Notes under the pieces: generated by a model
Told to the model about the DNA's origin: nothing
What the model saw: the letters and a program-made list of their open reading frames with translations, nothing else
Database searches by the model: none
Shown: in pieces, positions 1 to 7,840 of the stretch
How the letters are laid out: each line of letters starts with the position of its first letter
How positions within the stretch are numbered: position 1 is the stretch's first letter
Position numbers and translations under genes: made by a program
From: Alphaproteobacteria bacterium
GTDB lineage: Bacteria; Pseudomonadota; Alphaproteobacteria; ATCC43930; CGMCC-115725
Direction: 5' to 3'
Assembly: GCA_030040495.1 (NCBI GenBank)
Contig: JASHTP010000238.1
Coordinates: 1 to 10,907 of the forward strand
Length of the DNA: 10,907 nt

Positions 1-1
1 C

Positions 2-966
<965 letters not shown>

Positions 967-970
<4 letters not shown>

Positions 971-1638
971 ACCTGCTCGACATCATCGTCGTCGCCGTGG
1001 TGCTGCTCTCGGGCCTGTTCGCCTTCGCCCGCGGCTTCGTCAGGGAGGCGCTGTCGGTGGCGGCCTGGGTCGGCGCCGGCTTTGCCGCGCTTTACGGCCT
1101 GCCCTACGCCACGCCGCTGGCCGAACGGTTCCTGCCCAAGGGCGCGCTGGCCGAGGCCGCGGCGGCGCTCGCCGTCTTTCTCGTCGCGCTCATCTTCTTC
1201 TCGCTTGCGACCTCGGCGGTGGCGGGCCGCGTCAAGGACAGCGCGCTGTCCGCCATCGACCGCACGCTCGGGCTCATCTTCGGCCTGGTGCGCGGCCTGG
1301 TGCTGGTCTGCCTCGCCTATATCGCGCTGTCCTGGGCGCTGCCGGCGGGCAAGCAGCAGCCGGTCTGGATCGCGGAGTCGAAGACCCTGCCGCTGCTCGC
1401 CACCGGCGCCGACCGGCTGCGCGCGCTGGTGCCCGCCGCCTATCGGGCCAAGGCGCAAGCCACCGCCGATGACACGCGCCGCGCCGCCGAGCAGATGCAG
1501 GAGGCCGCCGGCGCCATGGGCGCGCTCACCAAGCCGCGCCAAGGGTCCGCGGCGCCGCACGGGCCCGGCCCCGGCTACACCGGCGACGATCAGCGCGATC
1601 TCAATCGCCTGATCCAGCAGGAACAGGGCGCACATTAG
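967..1638 (+). CDS. cvpA: CvpA family membrane protein (colicin V production protein)
   Basis: This 223-residue inner-membrane protein belongs to the CvpA family. The family is named for its effect on colicin V export in E. coli and is often found beside purF; its biochemical role is still unclear, with links to envelope homeostasis. Four hydrophobic segments can be placed at about residues 3-20, 28-45, 63-84 and 103-124. Family marks include the cytoplasmic RGFVRE motif (22-27) after the first helix and IDRTLGLIFGLVRG (97-110) leading into the fourth. The tail (about 145-223) is polar and rich in Ala, Gln and Pro, ending in a basic/acidic DDQRDLNRLIQQ stretch that resembles tails I associate with alphaproteobacterial homologues. 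The ATG overlaps the radA stop, so it is probably cotranscribed and coupled with radA. The gap to purF is 143 bp. Confidence 0.93.
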
Positions 1639-1782
1639 ATGTGCAAGATGCGCGCTCCCTCTGGCGGCGCCGGGCGGATGCGTGTAGAAGGCTGGCGGGG
1701 AGCCTCGACATCCCGCCGGGCAATCCCCACTTTCAGCGCGGGCGCGGGCTGCCGGCGCACCCTCTTAACCAAGGCGGCGTGA
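1639..1782 (+). other. Small ORF exactly filling the cvpA-purF gap (doubtful coding)
   Basis: An ATG directly follows the cvpA stop (TAGATG) and opens a 47-codon frame. Its TGA overlaps the purF ATG by one base (TGATG at 1780-1784). The product would be small and basic (begins MCKMRAPSGG, ends TLLTKAA) and has no motif I recognise. The junctions look like those of a coupled leader ORF. Against coding, third-position GC is about 79 percent (37 of 47 codons by eye), clearly below the flanking genes, and the only upstream Shine-Dalgarno-like AGGG is 10 bases away. The stretch may simply be an untranslated leader or promoter region for purF; I see no clear -35/-10 pair in it. Confidence 0.2.
1771..1777 (+). 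promoter_or_regulatory. Shine-Dalgarno of purF
   Basis: The sequence AAGGCGG has its AAGG core 7 bases before the ATG at 1782. This supports that ATG over the upstream in-frame GTG at 1641, which would add 47 low-complexity Arg-rich residues absent from PurF proteins. A GTG at 1779 is also in frame but sits too close to the core. Confidence 0.6.
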
Positions 1783-3236
1783 TGCTGACCACCCATCCCC
1801 TGGACGACGACCATCTGCGCGAGGAGTGCGGCGTCTTCGGCGTCTATGGCCACGCCGAATCGGCGGCGCTGGCGGCGCTCGGGCTCCACGCCCTGCAGCA
1901 TCGCGGCCAGGAGGCGGCGGGCATCGTCGCCTATGACGGCGAGCAGTTCCACGCCCATCGCGGCATGGGCCATGTCGGCGAGAATTTCAGCTCCAAGGAC
2001 GTGATCGGCCGGCTCAAGGGCCATTCCGCCATCGGCCATGTCCGCTACGCCACCACCGGCGAGGTGGCGATGCGCAACGTCCAGCCGCTGTTCGCCGATT
2101 TCGAGTTCGGCGGCCTCGCCATCTGCCACAACGGCAATCTCACCAACTCTTACCATCTGCGCCGCAAGCTGGTCGGCCGCGGCAGCCTGTTCCAATCGAC
2201 GAGCGACACCGAGGTGATCGTCCATCTCATCGCCACCAGCCTCAAGCGCACCGTCGAGGAGCGCATGATCGACGCGCTGCGCCAGGTCGAAGGCGCCTAT
2301 TCGCTGGTGGCGCTGACCCAGGACGGGCTCATCGGCGTGCGCGACCCGCTGGGCGTCCGGCCGCTGGTGCTGGGCCGGCTCGGCGACGCCTTGATCCTCG
2401 CTTCGGAGAGCTGCGCCCTCGACATCATCGGCGCCGAGTTCGTGCGCGACATCGAGGCCGGCGAGCTCGTCACCATCAACGCGCTGGGCGTGCAGAGCAG
2501 CAAGCCCTTCGAGCGCGCCAAGCAGCGCTTCTGCGTCTTCGAGTACATCTATTTCGCCCGGCCCGACAGCGTCGTCGACGGCGTCAGCGTCTACGAGGCG
2601 AGGAAGCGCATCGGCGCCGAGCTCGCGCGCGAGAGCCGCGTTCCCGCCGACATCGTCATCCCGGTCCCCGATTCCGGCGTGCCGGCGGCGCTCGGCTACG
2701 CGCAGGAGAGCGGCCTTCCCTTCGAGCTCGGCATCATCCGCAACCACTATGTCGGCCGCACCTTCATCGAGCCCACCGACCAGATCCGCCATCTCGGCGT
2801 CAAGCTCAAGCACAACGCCAACCGCGTGAAGATCGAAGGCAAGCGCGTCATCCTGGTCGACGATTCCATCGTGCGCGGCACGACCTCGACCAAGATCGTC
2901 GAGATGGTGCGCCAGGCCGGCGCGCGCGAGGTGCATATGCGCGTCTCGAGCCCGCCCACCAGCCACTCCTGCTTCTACGGCATCGCCACGCCCGAGCGCG
3001 AGAAGCTGCTCGCCTCGCGCATGGACGTCGCGGAGATGGCGCGCTTCATCAGCGCCGACAGCCTCGCCTTCATCTCGATCGACGGGCTCTACCGCGCGAT
3101 GGGCGAGGCGCGGCGCGACCCGGCCGCGCCGCGTTTCTGCGACGCCTGCTTCACCGGCGACTACCCGATCCCGCTCGTCGACCACGAAGCCGGCAAGGTC
3201 TCGACCCAGCTGTCGCTGCTCGCCGAGACGGCGTGA
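1782..3236 (+). CDS. purF: Amidophosphoribosyltransferase PurF
   Basis: PurF makes 5-phosphoribosylamine from PRPP and glutamine, the committed step of de novo purine synthesis, in the cytosol. The 484-residue length is normal. The N-terminal Ntn glutaminase domain begins after a 15-residue propeptide: Cys16 in EECGVFG is the nucleophile exposed by self-cleavage. Arg88 (RYATTG) and Asn117/Gly118 (HNGN) belong to the glutamine site. The C-terminal phosphoribosyltransferase domain carries the PRPP loop VILVDDSIVRGTT at 356-368. Four cysteines match the Bacillus-type 4Fe-4S ligands: Cys251 (FCVFEYIYF), Cys397 (HSCFYGI) and Cys453/Cys456 (CDAC). This is therefore the Fe-S, propeptide-bearing class, not the E. 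coli class. It follows cvpA, as in many proteobacteria. The start was chosen from the propeptide length and the Shine-Dalgarno at 1771. Confidence 0.97.
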   Translation: MLTTHPLDDDHLREECGVFGVYGHAESAALAALGLHALQHRGQEAAGIVAYDGEQFHAHRGMGHVGENFSSKDVIGRLKGHSAIGHVRYATTGEVAMRNVQPLFADFEFGGLAICHNGNLTNSYHLRRKLVGRGSLFQSTSDTEVIVHLIATSLKRTVEERMIDALRQVEGAYSLVALTQDGLIGVRDPLGVRPLVLGRLGDALILASESCALDIIGAEFVRDIEAGELVTINALGVQSSKPFERAKQRFCVFEYIYFARPDSVVDGVSVYEARKRIGAELARESRVPADIVIPVPDSGVPAALGYAQESGLPFELGIIRNHYVGRTFIEPTDQIRHLGVKLKHNANRVKIEGKRVILVDDSIVRGTTSTKIVEMVRQAGAREVHMRVSSPPTSHSCFYGIATPEREKLLASRMDVAEMARFISADSLAFISIDGLYRAMGEARRDPAAPRFCDACFTGDYPIPLVDHEAGKVSTQLSLLAETA

Positions 3237-3261
3237 GCGCGTCGCACGCCCCTTTTCCTCC

Positions 3262-3975
3262 GTGACCGGCTCGCCGCAACGCCTCCAGGGCCGCCTCGCC
3301 CTCGTCACCGGCGCTTCGCGCGGCATCGGCGCGGCGGTGGCGCGGCGCTTCGCCGCCGAGGGCGCGCACGTCATCCTGGTGGCGCGCACCGTCGGCGGGC
3401 TCGAAGAGCGCGACGACGAGATCCGCGCGCTCGGCGGCAGCGCGACCCTGGCGCCGCTCGACCTGCGCGATTTCGACAAGCTCGACCAGATGGGCGCGTC
3501 GCTCTACCAGCGCTTCGGCAGGCTCGACGTGCTCGTCGGCAATGCCGGCGTGCTCGGCGCGCTGTCGCCTTTGGGGCACGTCGCGCCGACGCTCTGGGGC
3601 GAGGTGATCGACGTCAACCTCACCGCCAATTGGCGGCTCATCCGCTCGCTCGACCCGCTGCTGCGCCGGTCCGAGGCGGGCCGCGCCATCTTCACCACCT
3701 GCGCCGCCGGGCGCGAGGCCCTGCCCTATTGGGGCGCCTACGCCGCGAGCAAGGCGGCGCTCGAGACCATGGTGCGGATCTATGCCGGCGAGGTGGCCAG
3801 GACGCCGCTCAAGGTGAACCTGGTCGATCCCGGCGCGGTGGCCACGCGGCTGCGCGCCCAGGGCTTCCCCGCCGAGGACCGCGCCCTGCTGCGCCAGCCC
3901 GAAGACGTGGTCGAGCCCTTCGTCGCGCTGGCCGCGGCCGATTGCGCCCGCAACGGCGAGATTCTGCGAGCCTAG
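3262..3975 (+). CDS. Short-chain dehydrogenase/reductase (YciK-like)
   Basis: This 237-residue protein is a classical SDR with a single Rossmann domain, predicted to be a cytosolic NAD(P)-dependent oxidoreductase; the substrate is unknown. The cofactor loop is TGASRGIG (16-23), and an Arg after the second strand (VILVART, Arg42) hints at NADPH. NAG (94-96), Asn119 (DVNL) and the catalytic pair Tyr160/Lys164 (YAASK) are in place, followed by DPG (189-191). The usual catalytic Ser, 13 residues before the Tyr, is Cys147 here (FTTCAAG). The PYWGAYAASK stretch and the C-terminal layout resemble E. coli YciK. It lies 25 bp after purF and is probably in the same transcript. The GTG start has no clear Shine-Dalgarno but is the only sensible start for the Rossmann fold. 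It converges on der with 3 bp between stop codons. Confidence 0.9.
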   Translation: MTGSPQRLQGRLALVTGASRGIGAAVARRFAAEGAHVILVARTVGGLEERDDEIRALGGSATLAPLDLRDFDKLDQMGASLYQRFGRLDVLVGNAGVLGALSPLGHVAPTLWGEVIDVNLTANWRLIRSLDPLLRRSEAGRAIFTTCAAGREALPYWGAYAASKAALETMVRIYAGEVARTPLKVNLVDPGAVATRLRAQGFPAEDRALLRQPEDVVEPFVALAAADCARNGEILRA

Positions 3976-3978
3976 GAG

Positions 3979-5310
3979 CTAGCCGGCGTAAGGGTTCTTG
4001 CCCTTCCTCAGCATCATGCGGATCGGCACGCCCGGCAGGTCGAAATCCTCGCGCAGCAGGTTGACGAGATAGCGCCGGTAGGTCTCCGGCAGCTCGCCCG
4101 GCTTGGAGGCGAAGAGCGCGAAGGTCGGCGGGCGGATGTTCGCCTGCGCCATGTAGCGCAGCTTGAGGCGCCGGCCGGAGACCAGCGGCGGCGGATGGCG
4201 CTCCTGCACATGGGCGAGCCAGCGGTTGAGGCGCGGCGTCGGGATGCGCCGGTTCCAGGCCTCGTGGGTCTCGATCACCGCCGGCATGAGCTTGGCGAGG
4301 CCGGCGCCGCTCAAGGCCGAGAGCGTCACCAGGCGCAGCCCCTGAAGCTGCGGCAGGGACGTCTCGAGCCGGTCCCTGAGGCGCCGCAGCGCCGCCTGCT
4401 TGTCCTCGACGGCGTCCCATTTGTTGACGGCGAGCACCAGCGCGCGGCCCTCTTCCTCGACCATCTCGGCAATGGCGAGGTCCTGCTTCTCGATGCCCTG
4501 CGTCGCGTCCACCACCAGCACCACCACCTCGGCGAAGCGGACGGCGCGGAGCGTGTCGGCGACGGAGAGCTTTTCCAGCTTCTCCTCGACCTTGGGACGG
4601 CGCCGCAGCCCGGCGGTGTCGATGAGCCGCACCGCGCGGCCGCGCCAGTGCCAGAGCGTGGCGATCGCGTCGCGCGTGATCCCGGCCTCGGGCCCGGTGA
4701 GCACGCGCTCCTCGCCGAGCAGGCGGTTGACCAGGGTCGACTTGCCGACATTCGGGCGGCCGATGACGGCAAGCTGCAGCGGCCGCTCGCGCTCGCCCGC
4801 TGCTTCCGCCGCCGGCGCTTCGGCGAAGGGCGCGAGCGCGGCATAGAGCTCGGCCATCCCTTCGCCATGCTCGGCCGAGATCGCGATCGGCTCGCCCAGT
4901 CCGAGCGCGTAGGCCTCGAAGCGGCCATTGCCGCCGGCGCGGCCCTCGACCTTGTTCGCCACCAGCACCACCGGAACCTTGCCGCGGCGCAGCCAGTCGG
5001 CGAAATGGCGGTCGAGCGGCGTGAGCCCGGCGCGCGCATCGATGAGGAAGAGCGCGACGTCGGCGCCGGCCAGAGCGCGCGCCGTCTGCTCCTGCGTGCG
5101 CGCGCCGAGGCTGCCGGGCTCCGCCTCGTCGAGCCCCGCCGTGTCGATGACGCGAAAGCGCAGATCGCCCAGCGCCGCCTCGCCCTCGCGGCGGTCGCGG
5201 GTGACGCCGGGCGTGTCGTCGACCAGCGCCAGCCGCTGGCCGACGAGGCGGTTGAACAGCGTCGACTTGCCGACATTGGGCCGGCCGATGATGGCGACGG
5301 TCAGTGCCAT
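3979..5310 (-). CDS. der: Ribosome biogenesis GTPase Der (EngA)
   Basis: Der is an essential tandem GTPase that helps mature the 50S subunit. The 443-residue protein has two G domains and a KH-like domain. In domain 1, G1 is GRPNVGKS (9-16), G3 is DTAG (56-59), G4 is NKVE (119-122) and G5 is SAEHG (145-149). In domain 2, G1 is GRPNVGKS (184-191), G3 is DTAG (231-234), G4 is NKWD (296-299) and G5 is SALSG (331-335). The KH-like RNA-binding domain spans about 350-440 and ends in MMLRKGKNPYAG. The open frame extends farther upstream, but only the ATG at 5310 gives the conserved start MALTVAIIGRPN. It is the third gene of the TPR-bamB-der operon, with 14 bp after bamB, matching E. coli order. Glu in place of Asp in the first G4 motif is the one deviation. 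Confidence 0.97.
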   Translation of the reverse strand: MALTVAIIGRPNVGKSTLFNRLVGQRLALVDDTPGVTRDRREGEAALGDLRFRVIDTAGLDEAEPGSLGARTQEQTARALAGADVALFLIDARAGLTPLDRHFADWLRRGKVPVVLVANKVEGRAGGNGRFEAYALGLGEPIAISAEHGEGMAELYAALAPFAEAPAAEAAGERERPLQLAVIGRPNVGKSTLVNRLLGEERVLTGPEAGITRDAIATLWHWRGRAVRLIDTAGLRRRPKVEEKLEKLSVADTLRAVRFAEVVVLVVDATQGIEKQDLAIAEMVEEEGRALVLAVNKWDAVEDKQAALRRLRDRLETSLPQLQGLRLVTLSALSGAGLAKLMPAVIETHEAWNRRIPTPRLNRWLAHVQERHPPPLVSGRRLKLRYMAQANIRPPTFALFASKPGELPETYRRYLVNLLREDFDLPGVPIRMMLRKGKNPYAG

Positions 5311-5324
5311 CCTCTTCTGCCCCG

Positions 5325-6653
5325 TCACCTCAGCGCGATGAGATCGGCGGCGTCGGTCAGCACGTAGAGCGTGTCGTTGGCGACGATCGGATCGAGGAAG
5401 ACGCCGTCGGGAAACTCGGCGCGGCCGAGCGCCTTTCCGGTATAGGGCGAGACCGACACCGCCTGGCCGTCGGAGGCGACGAGGATCAGCCGGTCGCCGG
5501 CCAGCACCGGCCCGGCCCAGCGCATGGGATCGCTTCGCTTCTTCGGGTCCTCGTAGCTCGGCAGCTCGGTCGACCAGCGCACCCTTCCGTCCGCGCGCGT
5601 CAGGCACAGCAGCTCGGTGTCGTTGGCGAGCACATAGACATAGTCGCCGGCGACCCAGGGCCCGTGCGTGCCGCCGACATCCTGATCCCAGACGCGGTCG
5701 CCCGTGCGCAGATCGATCGCCACCATGCGGCCGCTGTGGCTGACGGCGTAGACGCGGCCGCGATCGATCACCGGTCGCCCGCGGATGTCGGCGAGCGTCG
5801 ACAGCGCGCCGAGCGGGCGCGCCGTGGCGAGGTTGTCGCTCCACAGCGGCCGGCCGTTCTCGACCCGGAGCGCGAAGAGCTCGCCGGAGCTGTAGGGCAC
5901 GACGACGATGTCGCCGGCCACCGCCGGGCTTGCCGCCCCGAGCAGGCCCGCGGTTTCGGGCAGGCCGTTATGCGTCCACAGCCGATGGCCGTCGCTCGAC
6001 GACAGCACCTCGAGCTCGTTTTCGACGGTGATGGCGAAGACGCGCCCGTCGGCCACGGTCGGCGCGTCGCGCATCGGCGCCGCCACCGGCTGGCGCCAGA
6101 CCTCCTTGCCGGTGGCGGCGTCGAGCGCCAGCACCTGGGCGTAGCCGGTGGTGACGTAGACCCGGTCGCCCGCCACGGCGACGCCGCCGCCATAGGCGTG
6201 GGCGAGATCGTTTTCCGGCTTCACGTCGTTGCGCCACAGCTCGCGCCCGGTCTTGGCGTCGAGCGCCGTCACCACGTCGCGGGCGTCGACCGCGAAGACG
6301 CGCCCATTCGCCACGACCGGCGGCGACAGCACCGCGCCGTAGCGCGACCCGCCCTCGCCGATGCTGCTGCGCCAGATGCGCTGGAGCGGGCCGTCGAGCG
6401 CCACGTGCTGCATGGCATGCGAGGGATAGCCGCCGGCTTCGGGCCAGTCGGGATTGAGCACCGGCTTCGGCAGGCTGACCGCGATCTTGACCAGCGCCGG
6501 ATCCGGCGCCAGCGAGCGGTCGAGCGTCATCACCGAGAGGCGCTGGCCCTTGAGCTTCTCCTTGGTCGTGTCGGCGAACATGTCCTTGAACAGGCTGCAG
6601 CCGGCCAGCATCAGCGCCAGCGCCACCACCCCCGTCCGCGCCAGGACCCGCAT
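5325..6653 (-). CDS. bamB: Outer membrane protein assembly lipoprotein BamB
   Basis: BamB is the beta-propeller lipoprotein of the BAM complex, which folds beta-barrel proteins into the outer membrane; it contacts BamA from the periplasm. The 442-residue product starts with a lipoprotein signal (MRVLARTGVVALALMLAGC), with lipobox LAGC at 16-19. Ser at +2 predicts outer-membrane retention. About eight PQQ/quinoprotein-type repeats follow, recognisable by elements such as TALDAKTGRELW, LALDAATGKEVW, FALRVENGRPLW, VAIDLRTGDRVW and a last LYVLTDAADLIALR. It is the middle gene of the operon: the TPR gene stop lies 13 bp upstream of the ATG. A TTG at 6662, with GGAG 7 bases before it, is an alternative start adding three residues. 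A PQQ dehydrogenase is unlikely because the protein is short and a lipoprotein, and because of the neighbours. Confidence 0.93.
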   Translation of the reverse strand: MRVLARTGVVALALMLAGCSLFKDMFADTTKEKLKGQRLSVMTLDRSLAPDPALVKIAVSLPKPVLNPDWPEAGGYPSHAMQHVALDGPLQRIWRSSIGEGGSRYGAVLSPPVVANGRVFAVDARDVVTALDAKTGRELWRNDVKPENDLAHAYGGGVAVAGDRVYVTTGYAQVLALDAATGKEVWRQPVAAPMRDAPTVADGRVFAITVENELEVLSSSDGHRLWTHNGLPETAGLLGAASPAVAGDIVVVPYSSGELFALRVENGRPLWSDNLATARPLGALSTLADIRGRPVIDRGRVYAVSHSGRMVAIDLRTGDRVWDQDVGGTHGPWVAGDYVYVLANDTELLCLTRADGRVRWSTELPSYEDPKKRSDPMRWAGPVLAGDRLILVASDGQAVSVSPYTGKALGRAEFPDGVFLDPIVANDTLYVLTDAADLIALR

Positions 6654-6666
6654 CGCGATCAACGCC

Positions 6667-7311
6667 TCACTCCGCGAGCGCCGTGAGCATTTCGCTGGCG
6701 CGCGCCCGCAGGCTCTGCGGCGCCAGCAAATCGTCGGCGACGTGCTGAAGGGTCAGCCGCGCCGCCGCTTTGTCGCCGCTCTTGAGCTGCGCCAGCGCGG
6801 TGAGCTCGAGCGCCGAGGGATGCCACGGATTGGACGCGGCGGTCAGCGGCGCGAGCTTGGCGATGATCGCCTTGGGGTCGCCGCTCTTGAGCTCGTATTG
6901 CGCGGCGAGCAGCGTCGCCATGTCGCGATAGACGGCGTCGACCGAGCCGTCGGCGGCGAGCCCGTCATAGAGCGCGATCGCGGCGCCGACATCGCCCGCG
7001 CGCGCCTTGAGCGCCGCCTCTTCGAGCCGCGCCAGCACGGGATAGCCGGCGCCCGACTGCCGCGCGATCAGCGAGAAAGCGTCGGCGGCGTCCTTGTCCC
7101 GGCCCTCGCGCGCCAGATCGAGCGCCGCGACGTAGCGCGCCCCTTCCGCCGCGCGCTGGCGCTCCCGGTAGTGCCGCCACTCGCTGAACCCCGCGGTGGC
7201 GAGAACAACGAGGATCGCCAGCGCGACGACGTACTTGCCGTAGCGCGCCCACAGCTTGGCGAAATTCTCGCGCCTCAATTCCTCGTCGATTTCGCGGAAG
7301 ATATCGCTCAC
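6667..7311 (-). CDS. TPR-containing membrane-anchored protein (YfgM-like)
   Basis: This 214-residue protein has a short cytoplasmic N-terminus (SDIFREIDEELRRENFAKLW), one transmembrane helix at about 26-46 and a periplasmic, Ala-rich helical region (about 55-214) built like tetratricopeptide repeats. E. coli YfgM has the same topology and the same position ahead of bamB-der; there it associates with the SecYEG translocon and the PpiD chaperone. I infer a similar envelope-chaperone role here. The open frame runs upstream to 7530, but the extra residues are Arg-rich and unlike the family. The GTG at 7311 gives the conserved start and has GGAG six bases before it. It is the first gene of the operon, with a candidate promoter at 7342-7370. 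Fold and family are confident; exact function is inferred. Confidence 0.87.
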   Translation of the reverse strand: MSDIFREIDEELRRENFAKLWARYGKYVVALAILVVLATAGFSEWRHYRERQRAAEGARYVAALDLAREGRDKDAADAFSLIARQSGAGYPVLARLEEAALKARAGDVGAAIALYDGLAADGSVDAVYRDMATLLAAQYELKSGDPKAIIAKLAPLTAASNPWHPSALELTALAQLKSGDKAAARLTLQHVADDLLAPQSLRARASEMLTALAE

Positions 7312-7317
7312 AAAACG

Positions 7318-7321
7318 CTCC
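7318..7321 (-). promoter_or_regulatory. Shine-Dalgarno fixing the GTG start of the TPR gene
   Basis: On the minus strand GGAG lies six bases before the GTG at 7311. It supports the short protein beginning SDIFREIDEE and argues against the in-frame extension to 7530. Confidence 0.6.
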
Positions 7322-7341
7322 GACGCCGCGCGGCGGGCGCT

Positions 7342-7370
7342 ACCATAGCCCCTCGCCCGAGGCCAGGCAA
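7342..7370 (-). promoter_or_regulatory. Candidate sigma-70 promoter of the TPR-bamB-der operon
   Basis: Read on the minus strand, TTGCCT (7370-7365) and TATGGT (7347-7342) are separated by 17 bases; each box matches four of six consensus positions. Transcription would start near 7335, leaving a leader of about 24 bases before the GTG at 7311. A small perfect inverted repeat (7351-7362) lies inside the spacer. This is a pattern call only; no mapped start site supports it. Confidence 0.4.
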
Positions 7371-7471
7371 ACCGCCGCCGCGGCCCGCGGATTGATGCTG
7401 GACCTCTGCGCGGAAATGAGGAAAACTGCCCAATATGGCGATCCCATGACGCGTTTTCCCAGCGGCGGCCG

Positions 7472-7834
7472 ATGGCGACACTCTTTCGTCTGAGCGACTT
7501 CCGGCGCCGACACAAGACGGTCTTCTTCACCCGCCCGGAGCTGAACCAGCTGCTTTCGCTCTACAGCCGTCAGGTCGCCCGCGGCGAATGGCGCGACTAC
7601 GCCATCGACCAGCGCGAGGGCGCGGCGCTGTTCTCGGTCTTCCGCCATACCCAGGAGAACGCGCTCTACACCATCGTCAAGACCGCGCCGGGCGCCGGCC
7701 GGCAGGGCGACTTCGCCGTGCTCAGCGGCCGCCACCGCCTCGCCGGCGGCAAGGCCCTGGCCGAGGTGCTGGCGAGCCTGCAAAAGAAGCTGCGCGGCGG
7801 CGCCGCCTGGCGCGACGGCGAAAGCGCCGGCTGA
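7472..7834 (+). CDS. DUF2794 domain protein
   Basis: This small soluble protein of 120 residues has no known function. I assign it to DUF2794, a family of short alphaproteobacterial proteins, from three blocks: FFTRPELNQLLSLYSRQVA (18-36), the signature GEWRDYAID (38-46) and ALFSVFRHTQENALYTIVK (52-70), followed by RQGDFAVLSG. It has no signal peptide, membrane segment or metal-binding cysteine pattern. The last dozen residues after KKLRGG look disordered. The ATG is chosen because the conserved block starts soon after it; no strong Shine-Dalgarno precedes it. It is transcribed divergently from the TPR-bamB-der operon across a 160-bp gap and converges with the amidase gene (6 bp between stops), so it is probably monocistronic. 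Confidence 0.85.
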   Translation: MATLFRLSDFRRRHKTVFFTRPELNQLLSLYSRQVARGEWRDYAIDQREGAALFSVFRHTQENALYTIVKTAPGAGRQGDFAVLSGRHRLAGGKALAEVLASLQKKLRGGAAWRDGESAG

Positions 7835-7840
7835 CGGCGC

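Noticed and set aside
1641..1781. N-terminal extension of PurF from the GTG at 1641
   Set aside because: The extra 47 residues are Arg-rich and would precede the self-cleaved propeptide. The ATG at 1782 has a proper Shine-Dalgarno and gives a normal 15-residue propeptide.
1635..3479. 614-residue open frame on the minus strand opposite purF
   Set aside because: It lies antisense to a firmly identified purF, has low-complexity Ala/Asp/Gly/Arg composition and no domain. Long antisense frames are expected at this GC content.
5311..5844. N-terminal extension of Der to 5844
   Set aside because: The extra residues are the antisense-free shifted frame of bamB and Arg-rich. Conserved Der sequence begins at the ATG at 5310.
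5304..6686. 460-residue plus-strand frame opposite bamB
   Set aside because: It is a shadow of bamB with His/Arg/Ala-rich low-complexity content and no recognisable family.
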